DNA of 60,759 nucleotides. Origin: Mycolicibacterium iranicum. Lineage in GTDB: Bacteria > Actinomycetota > Actinomycetes > Mycobacteriales > Mycobacteriaceae. The translations under genes were made by a program, and so were the position numbers. The stretch is from positions 1 through 60,759 of the forward strand of contig NZ_LQPC01000022.1 in NCBI RefSeq assembly GCF_002101705.1, given 5' to 3'. The notes under the pieces were generated by a model. It had not been told where the DNA came from. It did not search any database and was given only the letters and a program-made list of their open reading frames with translations. Positions 39,181-48,803 of this stretch are shown here, piece after piece (the stretch's first letter is position 1; each line of letters starts with the position of its first letter).

Positions 39181-40047
39181 TCAGCCGACTTCCAGAGGCA
39201 CGGCCATCTCCCGGCCGCCGGCACGCGATACCCCGATGCCGGCGGCCACGACCGCGGCGATGCCGAAAAGGCCCGGCCACCCAGGGTTCTGGTCGAGAAG
39301 GAGAAAGCCGACGATCACCGCGAACGCGGGTTCCAAGCTCATCAAGATGCCGAAGGTCGCGGTCGTCAGACGGCGCAGCGCAAGCAGCTCGAGAACGTAG
39401 GGAATCACGGGCAGCAGCATGGCCATGGCTAGGCCGATAAGGATGATCTGAGGCGTGAGCAGCGAGAAGGCTTTGCTGTCAACGAAGAACGTGGCCACCA
39501 CGCCGGCGATGGGCATCGACACAGCGAGCCCATTGACCCCCGCAACCTGGTCTCCGACGCGTTGGGTGAGAAGGATGTAGATCGCCCAGCACACGCCGGC
39601 CGACACGGCGAGAATCGTCCCCTTGGGATCGATGCCACCACTGAAGGGTTGGCTCAGCAGCACGACGCCGATCGCGGCCAGGCCGGGCCACAGCAGTCGA
39701 TGTCGACCTTTCCCGTGGATCACGGCGATCGCAAGCGGCCCTAGAAATTCAAGTGCGGTCGCTGTGCCCAGGGCAAGCCGGTCCAGTGAGGCCATGAAGA
39801 ACAACGAGATGGCCGCGGAAACGGCGCCGAGGATCACGCACATGCCGAACGTGCGCCAGGTGAACGCCGATGGCCGCGGTCGTACCGCCACCAGGAGCAG
39901 GATTCCTGCCAACGACAGTCGCAGCCAAGCGGTCCCGTCCGAGCCGATGACGTCGATCAGCCCGACGGCAACCACCAAACCCAGCTGGATGCAGATCTGG
40001 GCGGCAATGGCCATCAAGACCCCGGAGCGGGTCTCCGCCGGATTCAT
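39181..40047 (-). CDS. EamA-family (RhtA-like) exporter
   Basis: 288 residues with ten hydrophobic helices in two EamA halves. FLGPLAIAVIHG ends the first half and LLALRRLTTATFGILMSLEPAFAVIVGFLLLDQ is the hallmark of the second. RhtA-type transporters export amino acids such as threonine and homoserine; the substrate here is not known. It is convergent with the secreted Cys/Pro-rich gene with 2 nt between stops. Confidence 0.88.
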   Translation of the reverse strand: MNPAETRSGVLMAIAAQICIQLGLVVAVGLIDVIGSDGTAWLRLSLAGILLLVAVRPRPSAFTWRTFGMCVILGAVSAAISLFFMASLDRLALGTATALEFLGPLAIAVIHGKGRHRLLWPGLAAIGVVLLSQPFSGGIDPKGTILAVSAGVCWAIYILLTQRVGDQVAGVNGLAVSMPIAGVVATFFVDSKAFSLLTPQIILIGLAMAMLLPVIPYVLELLALRRLTTATFGILMSLEPAFAVIVGFLLLDQNPGWPGLFGIAAVVAAGIGVSRAGGREMAVPLEVG

Positions 40048-40438
40048 TCGTGTTCTCGGTAGGGCTGAAGAGTTGGTCAGCAGTATTGGTATTCGACGTC
40101 CCAGGTGCGGCGAATTGGACCTGTCCCCGACAACTGCATGCGATTCCCCTCGTTTGCTCCTGGCAGGAGTATGCGCCGAACACTAGCTGTTGCTAGCTCC
40201 GAATGAGGCACTTATAGCGATGGTTCCAGCTGCGAAGAACCATGGAGGGCTTGAGACACGGGCGTGGCAGCTGTTGCTGATGTCGACCACGTCGATGTCG
40301 GCAGTCGTCAGTCTCGATCCCCAGAGCTGGGCACGAAAGCGGACACGCCCAGCGCGGTGCGATACCCGAAGATGCTGAAACTTGTTGCACGAATCCGACA
40401 TTCGAAGCGCTGCCGATGTCCCGGCTGCGCGTGGGAAC
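40048..40438. other. 391-nt intergenic stretch
   Basis: No gene was accepted. A short hairpin (CTAGC-TGTT-GCTAG, about 40182-40196) lies here. The rest is leader for the EamA gene and downstream sequence of the FKBP gene. Small frames on both strands have no ribosome site. Confidence 0.45.
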
Positions 40439-41023
40439 TTAGTCCGACGCGCCGAGGATCTTTATCGCGAAGATCAATGAGTCGCCAGGCAGGATCCCGG
40501 CGCCAGGCTGGCCCTGGGGGTAACCGTCGGCAGACGTCATGGCGACTGCGACGGTCGATCCGACGGTCTGTCCGGCGATGGCCTTCTGGAACCCCGGCAC
40601 GACGCCATCGAGCGGGAAGTCCACGGGCGCGTCGCGCTGGTAGCTGCTGTCGAACACAGATCCATCGCGTCCGTTGACTCCCAGGTAGCAGACCGAGACG
40701 GTCGCCGTGGGGGAGACGATCGGACCGCTTCCCGCCTGCAGCGTGCGTACCTGAGTCTCGGCGACGCTGAACGGCGGGGTCACGGTCACGAGCGGCGCCG
40801 TGGTGTCCGAGGAGCCGGTCACCGCAACGCTGCCGGTGGCTCCCGGTAGCGTCCACTCCGCAGCGGTATCGCTTGCCGGCGCTGCGGTCGGGCACCCCGC
40901 GGCGGGGACCGGCGCTTGTGCGCCCGAAGAGGGAACAACCCCGGAACCGCAGGCGGTCAACGCCCACGCGAACGCGGCGAGCGCAACGACGGGATGCGGG
41001 CGGGATGTTTTCACCGCCGCCAC
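40439..41023 (-). CDS. FKBP-type peptidyl-prolyl isomerase lipoprotein
   Basis: 194 residues. The lipobox LTAC puts the mature start at Cys25. The FKBP domain has VSVCYLGVNGRDGSVFDSSYQRDAPVDFPLDGVVPGFQKAIAGQTVGS and PGDSLIFAIKIL, containing the usual FDSS and GFQ motifs. It would assist folding of exported proteins at the outer membrane face. Start is a GTG. The linker after the lipobox is Pro/Ala-rich. Confidence 0.85.
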   Translation of the reverse strand: MAAVKTSRPHPVVALAAFAWALTACGSGVVPSSGAQAPVPAAGCPTAAPASDTAAEWTLPGATGSVAVTGSSDTTAPLVTVTPPFSVAETQVRTLQAGSGPIVSPTATVSVCYLGVNGRDGSVFDSSYQRDAPVDFPLDGVVPGFQKAIAGQTVGSTVAVAMTSADGYPQGQPGAGILPGDSLIFAIKILGASD

Positions 41024-41199
41024 GCTACCGGCCGCCCGCCGGCGCTTCAGGAAAGGGGTCGCACGGTCCGGTCAACGCCTGCGCGTGGGTCCGAGCAACG
41101 AGTGCGTTCTGACGTTCATCAACAATCCGGCAAGAAATCGACAAGACCCGACCTGGAGAGTCGCTACATCACAGCCCGTAGCCGAATTGAGGAGACACC

Positions 41200-41592
41200 G
41201 TGAAGTACTTGCTGGTACCCGCCCTTGCTGCAGTCGCGCTGGTCGGCGCTCCGGTCGCGGCGGCCGACAACTATGTGACGCAGTCCGGTCGGGTGCTGTG
41301 TGCGGTGACGCCGGATTCCACGATCGCCGAGCTGGGGGAGGATGTGGTCGTCTGCCAGGGTGCATTCACCCAACCGGGTGCAAAATTTCAGGCCGTGACC
41401 ACCGGCGACGGAAACATCGCATGGCAGGATGCGAACCTCGCCGTCGACAACCCCACCACCACGATGGTGTACGGCACCACCTACCACCGGGGGAACTGGA
41501 CCATCTATCCGGACATCACAGGGACCACGTTCACCAACGACCGCACCGGACACGGGATGTTCGTCAGCATCGACGACGTCCACGCCTTCTAA
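41200..41592 (+). CDS. small secreted mycobacterial protein
   Basis: 130 residues: signal peptide (LLVPALAAVALVGAPVAAA) then a beta-rich domain with two Cys (VLCAVTPD, VVCQGAF) that could bridge. The final part DRTGHGMFVSIDDVHAF recalls other mycobacterial secreted proteins of unknown function. GTG start with GGAGA upstream. Confidence 0.65.
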   Translation: MKYLLVPALAAVALVGAPVAAADNYVTQSGRVLCAVTPDSTIAELGEDVVVCQGAFTQPGAKFQAVTTGDGNIAWQDANLAVDNPTTTMVYGTTYHRGNWTIYPDITGTTFTNDRTGHGMFVSIDDVHAF

Positions 41593-41646
41593 ATCCGTCG
41601 GGGGTCTCGCCGAAGAAACATCGCAACAAGGCCCATCCCGGACCTG

Positions 41647-42213
41647 TCAGTCGCGTTTGACTTCATAGCGCAGCAGGATCGTCCCGCACGGGAACGTGCG
41701 GTTCTCCACGAGCCGTAGGGGGATCCGCGACGGCAGGGGAGGGAAGTACGGTATGCCTCCACCCACGGCGGTGGGCACCAGCACGATTCGGTACTCGTCC
41801 ACCAGACCCGCCCGCACGACCGGCGCGGCAAGAGTCGCGCCTGCGATTTCCAGCTGTCCCTCGGTCTCGGCCTTGAGCTTCGTGACCACGTCGACGGGGT
41901 CGCCGCGTTCGAGTCGGGCGTTCCAGTCGACGGACTCCAGTGTGTGTGAGAAGACGACCTTGGGCATGGCGCGCCAGACACGGGCATAGTCGGCGATCAT
42001 GGGGTTGGTCTCCGGTTGCTGGTCGGCAGTCGGCCAGAACGCCGCCATCAGCTCGTAGAGTCGCCGCCCGTAGAACGACAAGGCGGTATTGCGCTCGAAG
42101 TCGTTCCAGTACTGGTGCAGTTCCTCACTCGGGTCGCTCCAGTCGATGTCGCCCTGAGCATCGGCGATGTATCCGTCCACCGACACGTTGAAGCCATAGA
42201 TGAGTGTGCCCAT
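41647..42213 (-). CDS. dihydrofolate reductase/RibD C-terminal-like oxidoreductase
   Basis: 188 residues of the RibD_C/DHFR fold: MGTLIYGFNVSVDGYIA at the start, GRRLYELM, VVFSHTLESVDWNA and the C-terminal LVDEYRIVLVPTAVGGGIPYF. Actinobacteria carry many of these NADPH-binding paralogues; they are not the housekeeping DHFR. The second Met is used as start. Convergent with the small secreted gene. Confidence 0.82.
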   Translation of the reverse strand: MGTLIYGFNVSVDGYIADAQGDIDWSDPSEELHQYWNDFERNTALSFYGRRLYELMAAFWPTADQQPETNPMIADYARVWRAMPKVVFSHTLESVDWNARLERGDPVDVVTKLKAETEGQLEIAGATLAAPVVRAGLVDEYRIVLVPTAVGGGIPYFPPLPSRIPLRLVENRTFPCGTILLRYEVKRD

Positions 42214-42296
42214 GCACATCAGACTGCACCGGTGGCCCAAAGTCATCGCGCAGCGGGTGAGGTGCCAAATCGGCCTCGGCTGGGTACAGGGCACAC

Positions 42297-42761
42297 ATGA
42301 GCGAAGACGAGAAGGTCACAGTCGAACGAACCATCGCAGCACCTGTCGATGCGGTATTCGATGTGCTGTCGAATCCGCACCGCCACCAAGCCCTCGACGG
42401 GTCAGGGTTCATCCGCAGCGTCGATCATGCCGATCGGATCACCGAGGTCGGCCAAGTTTTCACGATGAACATGCAGGGCGACCACATGGGCGGCGAATAT
42501 AAGACTGACAACCAGGTGTCCGGCTATGCGAAGGACAAGCTGCTCGCCTGGAAAACGGCACCCGCGGGCACGGAGCCGCCCGGGTGGGAATGGTTGTGGG
42601 AGTTAGAGGCTCAGGGTCCTGACAGCACCCTCGTTCGTCACACTTACGACTGGTCGAAGGTGACCGACAAAAAGTTGCTCGAAAAGGTGAAGTTCCCGCT
42701 GGTGACCGAGGACCAGCTCGCCGACACGCTGGCGAGGCTCGCCGAGGAAGCGTCGACCTGA
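42297..42761 (+). CDS. SRPBCC (AHSA1/START-like) domain protein
   Basis: 154 residues of the Bet v1-like fold: VTVERTIAAPVDAVFDVLSNPHRHQALDGSG and WEWLWELEAQGPDSTLVRHTYDWSKVTDKKL. Such proteins bind hydrophobic ligands or act as cyclases; no function can be assigned. It is divergent from the RibD-like gene and convergent with the LLM gene. Confidence 0.82.
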   Translation: MSEDEKVTVERTIAAPVDAVFDVLSNPHRHQALDGSGFIRSVDHADRITEVGQVFTMNMQGDHMGGEYKTDNQVSGYAKDKLLAWKTAPAGTEPPGWEWLWELEAQGPDSTLVRHTYDWSKVTDKKLLEKVKFPLVTEDQLADTLARLAEEAST

Positions 42762-42779
42762 GTTTCCGAAATCCTTAGG

Positions 42780-43589
42780 TCACCCGTTGTCGCGCCAGGC
42801 CAGTATCTCCTTGAGCGACGTCAGGTCGTAACCGTTGTCGGCGGTCAGCTCCGTCTGGAAGAGAGTCACACCCACCTCACGGAAAGCATCTGCGCTGTCG
42901 GCGTTCTCCCACAGCGTCGAACGCTCGATGTCGGTGCCTTTGCGGCCAAAGGTCGATGCCAATTCATCGACAAGGTCGCTGGACTTGCGGAAAGCGTCGA
43001 GCCCTTGGAACGCATGCCAGATGTCGGCATGCCGGGCGATGGCGGGCAACGATCGTTTGGGCCCCGTGCCGCCGATGAGGATTGGTAGTTTCCGCATGGG
43101 CGGCGGGTTCAGGGCAGCGAGTCGACTCTCGATCCGAACCAGCCTCTGGTCGAAGAGATCAAAGCGGGACTTGAAGGTTCCGAACTCGTATCCGTAGGTG
43201 GTGTAGTCCTTTTCGTACCATCCAGCGCCGAGGCCAAGGATGAGGCGGCCGCCGCTGATGTGGTCCACAGTGCGCGCCATATCGGCGAGGAGGTCGGGGT
43301 TGCGGTAGCCGACGCCGGTGACCAGAAGTCCGATCTCGGCGTGCGAGGTGATCTCACCCCACGACGCGAGGGCGGTCCAGCCTTCGAAATTTGTGACGTC
43401 GGGTTGCTCCGCGGTCAGGATGGGCTTGCCGTCGACAATGGCCTCCATCGCGGGCCGATGGAAGTGGTCATAACCGAAGATGACGTCGACGCCGAGGTCG
43501 TCGGCGGCGAGGACGGCATCGCGCCACGTGGCGTAATCCGGCGCGCCGCCGGGCTGGATCTGAACGGCGACGCGAAGGGGACGAGTCAT
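42780..43589 (-). CDS. LLM-class F420-dependent oxidoreductase
   Basis: 269 residues with the luciferase-like TIM barrel: VIFGYDHFHRPAM, ASWGEITSHAEIGLLVTGVGYRNPDLLADMARTVDHISGGRLILGLGAGW and LPILIGGTGPKRSLP. The family uses F420 in mycobacteria; the substrate is unknown. It matches the TIGR03560-like group by eye. Confidence 0.85.
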   Translation of the reverse strand: MTRPLRVAVQIQPGGAPDYATWRDAVLAADDLGVDVIFGYDHFHRPAMEAIVDGKPILTAEQPDVTNFEGWTALASWGEITSHAEIGLLVTGVGYRNPDLLADMARTVDHISGGRLILGLGAGWYEKDYTTYGYEFGTFKSRFDLFDQRLVRIESRLAALNPPPMRKLPILIGGTGPKRSLPAIARHADIWHAFQGLDAFRKSSDLVDELASTFGRKGTDIERSTLWENADSADAFREVGVTLFQTELTADNGYDLTSLKEILAWRDNG

Positions 43590-43745
43590 GGATGCTCCCG
43601 AGTCTGCGAAGAGGCGACGTTTGAGCCAAGTTCGTTTGGCGCCCGCTTTATTCCGGATAGGGCCCCCTCCGCGCCGATTCAGCGACCCGCAGACCGGGCA
43701 CCCTGCACCGGATCGGACTTACTCATCAAATCGGAGGACCTTGTT

Positions 43746-43895
43746 ATGACGATGCCCAGTGACGCTGCGGACGCAATCGAATCAGAAGGATCCAACGAAG
43801 GGCCCCGCGACCACCAGGGTGTCGACACAGAGCATTCCGCCTACGTCGACGAGGAAAATGTTCCCCACCCCGGAGACGCCAACGAGCAACGCTGA
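43746..43895 (+). CDS. 49-residue acidic small protein
   Basis: A short but convincing frame: GGAGGA lies 10 nt before the ATG, and the product (MTMPSDAADAIESEG...) is very acidic and polar, with no hydrophobic core, so probably disordered. It ends 46 nt before an SDR gene on the same strand. Function unknown. Confidence 0.6.
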   Translation: MTMPSDAADAIESEGSNEGPRDHQGVDTEHSAYVDEENVPHPGDANEQR

Positions 43896-43941
43896 CGCGC
43901 GCGGGCGTCCTTGGTGCGACAAGCCCGGCTACGGTGGTCGG

Positions 43942-44637
43942 ATGACCATCACGGTTATCACGGGCGGCAACAAGGGCCTCGGCTACGAAGCGGGGCGCCG
44001 CCTCATCGAGCTGGGCCACACCGTCTATTTCGGGGCACGGGATGAACAGCGCGGGAGGAACGCCGCGCACGCGCTGGGCGCGCAGTTCGTGCAACTGGAC
44101 GTCACCGACGACGCGTCGGTGGCGGCCGCGGCGGCCGAGGTCGGAAGCCGTGAAGGCCACGTCGACGTTTTGATCAACAATGCCGGCATCACGGATCCGA
44201 TGCTGCCTCCGGAGGACGTCACCGCGTCCGCCATGCACGCTGTCTACGATGTCAACGTCTTCGGCATCGTCCGCGTGACGCACGCCTTCCTGCCGATGCT
44301 GCGCGCCGCACCGTCTCCCGTCATTGTGAACGTCAGTAGCGGGTTGGGTTCCTTCGGCGTGGTGACAAACCCCGACCGCTTCGAATCCGGTTTCGCTACC
44401 GTGGTTTACGGCTCGTCCAAGGCAGCGGTCGGCATGCTCACGGTGCAGTACGCCAAGGCGCTGCCTGATTTTCGCATCAACGTGGTCGATCCCGGTTACA
44501 CCGCGACCGATATCAACGGCAACAGCGGCCACCAGACCGTCACCGAGGGCACCGATGCGATTGTCCGACTCGCGACGATCGGCCCGGACGGGCCCACCGG
44601 AACCCTCTCCGATCGACACGGTCCGCTTCCGTGGTGA
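43942..44637 (+). CDS. short-chain dehydrogenase/reductase
   Basis: 231 residues. The cofactor motif reads TGGNKGLGYEAG (TGxxxGxG), NNAG is in VLINNAGITDP, and the active site is Ser in VNVSSGLG with Tyr-Lys in VVYGSSK. The PG motif (DPGYTATDING) follows. NAD(P)-dependent oxidoreductase with unknown substrate; carbonyl-reductase-like. Confidence 0.88.
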   Translation: MTITVITGGNKGLGYEAGRRLIELGHTVYFGARDEQRGRNAAHALGAQFVQLDVTDDASVAAAAAEVGSREGHVDVLINNAGITDPMLPPEDVTASAMHAVYDVNVFGIVRVTHAFLPMLRAAPSPVIVNVSSGLGSFGVVTNPDRFESGFATVVYGSSKAAVGMLTVQYAKALPDFRINVVDPGYTATDINGNSGHQTVTEGTDAIVRLATIGPDGPTGTLSDRHGPLPW

Positions 44638-44695
44638 CGCAGCGGTACTCTGCCCCCGTCGAGCTGACGCGAAACCCTATGTAGCGCTGCTGAAG

Positions 44696-46381
44696 TCAGC
44701 TCAGGATTGCCCGCGCCGCGCGCTCGGCGATGAGCATCACCGGGGCGTTGGTGTTGCCGGAGGTGATGGTCGGCATCGCTGACGCGTCCACCACTCGGAG
44801 GCCGGCGACCTGGTACACACGACAGTCCGTGTCGAGAACCGTCGCACGCGAACGCGGCAGACCGTGTGTGTCGAAAGCTCCCATCGCGCAGGTGCCGACC
44901 GGATGGAAGATGGTGGTACCGAGCTCACTCGCTGCCGCTTGCAGGTCGTCGTCGCTCACCACCGCCGGGCCGGGGAGCACCTCCTCGGGGTGGTAGCGCG
45001 CCAGAGCGGACGCTGCCATGATCTGCCGTGTCATCCGCAAGCCGCGGACCGCGATCTCGCGATCGCTGTCGGTCGACAGGTAGTTGCAGTCGATTTTCGG
45101 ATGGGTAAACGGGTCTGCGCTGGCCAAGCGCACATGCCCGCGCGAGGTGGGTCGCAGATTGCACACCGAGGGTGTGATCGCCCCGAACCGGTGCAGAGGC
45201 TCGCCGAACTTCTTCAGAGACAACGGCTGCACGTGCCACTCCAGATCGGCGCTGGCCGACGCGGGGTCGCTCTTGGCGAAAGCACCCAGGGTGGAGGGCG
45301 GCATGGTCATCGGGCCCGACCTCATCAACAGATACTGAATTCCCATGCCGGCGCGCGTTATCCAGTTGCGGTACAGCGTGTTGACGGTCCGGGCGCCCTG
45401 AATCCGATAGACCGTCCGCAGCTGCAGATGATCCTGGAGATTCTCGCCCACGCCCGGCAGATCCACGGCCACCGGCACCTGATGCTGGGTCAGTAGCGCT
45501 GCCGGGCCGAGACCCGAGGCCTGCATGAGATGCGGTGACCCGATCGCCCCGGCGCTGAGGATCACCTCCCGGTGAGCCCGGACGTCGATCATCTGGCCGT
45601 CCTTGAGCAGTCGCACACCGGTCGCGCGGTGCTGCGCCGACGTCCAGGCGCCACGACGGTGAACATCGTGTACCTGGTCATCCATCAGCAGCTTCACCGC
45701 ATGCGTGTGGGTCCAGACGGTGAGATTGGGCCGATGGGCGACGGGGTGCAGGAAGGCGTCGGCCATCGACCAGCGCCGGCCGCGCCGCTGATTGACGTGG
45801 AAGTATGCGCTGCCGGCGTTGTCTCCTCGGTTGAATTCGTCAATAGGGGAGATGCCCAACTCGGCCGCGGCGGCCTGCCAGGCATCCAGAATTTTCCAGC
45901 GCACCCGCGGCCGCTGGACCGGGATCTCGCCCCCGGCGCCGTGCCATTCGTCGGCTCCGCCGAAGTAATCCTCGAGCTGCCTGTAGATCGACAACGTCTC
46001 GCCGGGACCATCCGAACCACCCCAGAGCCATCGCTGGTCGCCGGTGGCCTGCGCCCAGAGCTCGTAATCGGAGGCTTGTCCGCGCATGTGGATCATGGCG
46101 TTGATCGATGAACAGCCACCGATCACACGCCCCCGCGCGTAGTGAATGCTGCGCCCGGCCAGACCGGGGTCCGGTTCGGTCGTGAAGCACCAGTCGGTGC
46201 GGGGGTTGGCAATCGTGTAGAGGTAGCCCACTGGCACCTTGATCCAGAACCAGTTGTCGTTACCGCCTGCCTCGATCAACAGCACACGGTGATCAGGATT
46301 GGCGCTGAGGCGATTGGCGAGCAGGCAGCCCGCACTACCTGCCCCCACGATGATGAAATCGAATTCGGCCGCAGGGGTCAA
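44696..46381 (-). CDS. GMC-family FAD oxidoreductase
   Basis: About 561 residues. The FAD motif is FDFIIVGAGSAGCLLANRLS, signature 1 lies in GRVIGGCSSINAMIHMRG, and the C-terminal block has FHPVGTCAMG (His) and NTNAPVMLIAERAARAIL (Asn). This is the choline-dehydrogenase/alcohol-oxidase type. The start is a TTG with GGAGGAA four nt upstream; the frame continues upstream without similarity. Confidence 0.9.
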   Translation of the reverse strand: MTPAAEFDFIIVGAGSAGCLLANRLSANPDHRVLLIEAGGNDNWFWIKVPVGYLYTIANPRTDWCFTTEPDPGLAGRSIHYARGRVIGGCSSINAMIHMRGQASDYELWAQATGDQRWLWGGSDGPGETLSIYRQLEDYFGGADEWHGAGGEIPVQRPRVRWKILDAWQAAAAELGISPIDEFNRGDNAGSAYFHVNQRRGRRWSMADAFLHPVAHRPNLTVWTHTHAVKLLMDDQVHDVHRRGAWTSAQHRATGVRLLKDGQMIDVRAHREVILSAGAIGSPHLMQASGLGPAALLTQHQVPVAVDLPGVGENLQDHLQLRTVYRIQGARTVNTLYRNWITRAGMGIQYLLMRSGPMTMPPSTLGAFAKSDPASASADLEWHVQPLSLKKFGEPLHRFGAITPSVCNLRPTSRGHVRLASADPFTHPKIDCNYLSTDSDREIAVRGLRMTRQIMAASALARYHPEEVLPGPAVVSDDDLQAAASELGTTIFHPVGTCAMGAFDTHGLPRSRATVLDTDCRVYQVAGLRVVDASAMPTITSGNTNAPVMLIAERAARAILS

Positions 46382-46582
46382 TCTTCCTCCATGACGTGGG
46401 TGGAATTTCCCAGTGTGCCTGACCGCTCCGAATTCCCATGCTCGAGGTCGCGCCACCGTGCGAGCAAGAACTCCTTTAAACTTCGGCGCACCCGAGCCGA
46501 CACTGCGCAAACGCGAAATGGGTTGAGGGCCTGTCATATTGGCGCCCACCTGCGCGCAACTCGCCGCCTCGGCCCGGATCTG

Positions 46583-46741
46583 TCAATCCGGCGAGCGCTC
46601 ATCCTCCTCGTTTCGACGTCGCGCGGCCTCGACGATCTCGGGCGGGGCGGGCCTTTGTAGCCAGGCCCGTATCCGCAACAAGCCGCCGGCGGTGATACCA
46701 ACGGCAACGATCACGATCAGAATCCAGAGCGCTGTCGACAT
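46583..46741 (-). CDS. small single-pass membrane protein
   Basis: 52 residues: an N-terminal hydrophobic helix (TALWILIVIVAVGITAGGLL), then a basic-acidic cytoplasmic tail ending DERSPD. AGGAGG lies upstream of the ATG at a long spacing. Function unknown; longer frames in this place lack a ribosome site. Confidence 0.5.
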   Translation of the reverse strand: MSTALWILIVIVAVGITAGGLLRIRAWLQRPAPPEIVEAARRRNEEDERSPD

Positions 46742-46873
46742 ACGACAATTGTCCTCCTTGGCGCGGCATCCGCGCCGGTACCCAACGACACGACGGCGAC
46801 GGCAGTCCTGGTCGGCGGTCGTCTTGCACGAATTGCCCCCTCGCCGGGGCGCAGCGCCCCTGAGACTAGGCAC

Positions 46874-48172
46874 GTGACAATGGGTCAGGTTGCCTTCATA
46901 TGCGTTCCTACGCCCAACTGCGGTCTGGCGGCATGGGACGCCGACAGCCCGATCGTGATGACCTCATTCGACAACCGCGAAGCCGGTGTGACGCTCGTTC
47001 ACGCCGTCGACTGGAGGCGCAGGGACGTCGTGTGGCAGCGACGGGTGCTCGGGCGCCCGTATCCGCCACGACTCACTGCCGCGGGGACGCTGTGGATCGC
47101 GAACTGCAGCCCCAGGGGCGTGGTGATGATGGAGCTGAACTCCGCAGGTGACAAAGTCGATTCGATCAGACTCGAGAGCGATCCGATAGAGGCGTTGGGG
47201 GCCTACGTAGTACTCCCCGATGGCATCGTGGCCCTGTGGCTGCCCGCTGCACCTGGTCGTGTCCCCTCGCCGAATCGGCGGGATCGTCTGGCGCGGTGGT
47301 TATCGACTGAACGAGGGCGTACCGATCGGCGAGGTCGTCATGCTCGTCTTGCCCGCCACGACAAGGACGGAGCAACCCGTTGGTCGACATCGCTGCCGCT
47401 GACCGACCTGACATTCTTCAAATCCGAGACGCTCGTCGGCAAGAACAAAGGGCATGTCGAACCCAGGCCGTTGACCCCTACGAAGGTGGAGAGCGGCAGA
47501 GATCCGCTTCTGATATCCGCTTCGCGAGTCGCTGCCACGGTCGCGTGCTCCGACAGCGGCCTGGCGGTCACGTTCTTCGTCGCGCTCGCGACCGGTCGAT
47601 TACTTGGCACTACTGCGCCGGGGCCGTCATACCTGAAGGCGATCGCCCGGCCCGGCGAGTTTCTACTCGGCTACCAGGGCTACGGGGACTTCCGTACTGC
47701 GCACCACGATGCGACCGGTGCGGTGACGCGCGAATGGCCCACTCACGCTCAGATGCTCATCGATGCGCACGGCACGATATCGGGTCCGGAATCGGAGAAC
47801 ATATCGCCGTCGCGATCGCATTTCGTTCGATTCGGTTCCGACAGCGCTCTACGGCGCGGCCCGGCGCTGAGCGGCTACCACACCGCGTATCCGGCCTTGG
47901 ACGACAACGGGACGGCGGTGTTCTGGCGGGATGGTGCTCTGTGTGCCGTCGACGCGGACATGCAGATGCGTGAGCTCTCGGTGTGGGGGCGTGGCGCGAA
48001 TGCGATCCCGGGCAGGGTGCTGCTACTCGGCGACGGCCACGTGGCGTTCACGTTGAACAGCCAGTTGGTCGTCCATCGCGAACCTGGGCTGGGATCGTTG
48101 AATGAGGGCGTCTGGCCCTGCGGCGAAGGTGGACTACGTGGTAATCCCGTTGCATTCCTTCAGGATTCGTAG
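46874..48172 (+). CDS. hypothetical protein, possible beta-propeller
   Basis: 432 residues with repeated strands (GTLWIANCSPRG, GATRWSTSLPLTD, GAVTREWPTHAQ, DNGTAVFWRDGALCAVDADMQ) that look like PQQ-type or WD-like blades. No signal peptide, no catalytic motif. Codon 3 ATG (46880) is an alternative to the GTG. The Arg-rich stretch near residues 130-160 is unusual for the fold but has no stop. Role unknown. Confidence 0.6.
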   Translation: MTMGQVAFICVPTPNCGLAAWDADSPIVMTSFDNREAGVTLVHAVDWRRRDVVWQRRVLGRPYPPRLTAAGTLWIANCSPRGVVMMELNSAGDKVDSIRLESDPIEALGAYVVLPDGIVALWLPAAPGRVPSPNRRDRLARWLSTERGRTDRRGRHARLARHDKDGATRWSTSLPLTDLTFFKSETLVGKNKGHVEPRPLTPTKVESGRDPLLISASRVAATVACSDSGLAVTFFVALATGRLLGTTAPGPSYLKAIARPGEFLLGYQGYGDFRTAHHDATGAVTREWPTHAQMLIDAHGTISGPESENISPSRSHFVRFGSDSALRRGPALSGYHTAYPALDDNGTAVFWRDGALCAVDADMQMRELSVWGRGANAIPGRVLLLGDGHVAFTLNSQLVVHREPGLGSLNEGVWPCGEGGLRGNPVAFLQDS

Positions 48173-48207
48173 GCCAGCCCAGCCGCGAGGGCGGTTCGCG
48201 GCAGCTC

Positions 48208-48702
48208 TTACAAGCCGAGGTCTGACAGTCCGGGGTGATCGCCTGGGCGTGGACCACCGCGGTCCCAGAAGAACTTGCGGTCGCTTTCTCGAATCGGCAC
48301 GTCGTTGATGCTGGCGTGGCGGTGGGTCATCAATCCGGAACTGTCGAACAACCAGTTCTCGTTTCCGTACGCCCGGAACCATTCGCCGGATGCGGTGTGG
48401 AACTCGTAGGCGAAGCGCACCGCGATGCGGTTTTCGCTGTGCGCCCACAGCTCTTTGATCAGCCTGTACTCGTGCTCGCGGTTCCACTTCTCGGAAAGGA
48501 ATTCCACGATGCCTTCGCGGCCGGAGACGAACTCCGAGCGGTTACGCCACTGGCTGTCAACGGAGTAGCCCAGGGACACAACGAGGGGATCGCAGGTGTT
48601 CCACGCATCTTCTGCGCGCCGCGCCTTGAGGGCAGCGGACTCATCGGTGAAAGGCGGAACGGGCGGTCTTGTTTCGGCGGGCGTAGAGGTCGTCATTCTC
48701 AT
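48208..48702 (-). CDS. DUF1348/SnoaL-like protein
   Basis: 164 residues of the NTF2-like DUF1348 family: [66 protein letters not shown] and [13 protein letters not shown]. No known activity. It is divergent from a TetR gene, and both lie behind two palindromes, so it is the likely target of that repressor. Confidence 0.85.
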   Translation of the reverse strand: MRMTTSTPAETRPPVPPFTDESAALKARRAEDAWNTCDPLVVSLGYSVDSQWRNRSEFVSGREGIVEFLSEKWNREHEYRLIKELWAHSENRIAVRFAYEFHTASGEWFRAYGNENWLFDSSGLMTHRHASINDVPIRESDRKFFWDRGGPRPGDHPGLSDLGL

Positions 48703-48731
48703 CTCATTTCATGGAAAAGCCGCCGTGTGTG

Positions 48732-48759
48732 CTTGTGTAGACAGGTCTGTCTACACAAG
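48732..48759. promoter_or_regulatory. TetR operator, upstream copy
   Basis: A perfect 28-bp palindrome: 13-nt arms (CTTGTGTAGACAG and complement) around GT. It shares the TAGACA/TGTCTA half-sites with the second copy. It lies 30 nt before the DUF1348 start. Confidence 0.85.
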
Positions 48760-48774
48760 GAGAAATCTAGCCGA

Positions 48775-48794
48775 TGTAGACAGACTTGTCTACA
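48775..48794. promoter_or_regulatory. TetR operator, downstream copy
   Basis: TGTAGACA and TGTCTACA around GACT, centred 39 bp from the first palindrome and 10 nt before the TetR start. The pair would let a dimer or two dimers repress both divergent genes. Confidence 0.8.
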
Positions 48795-48803
48795 ATTGGG
48801 GCC

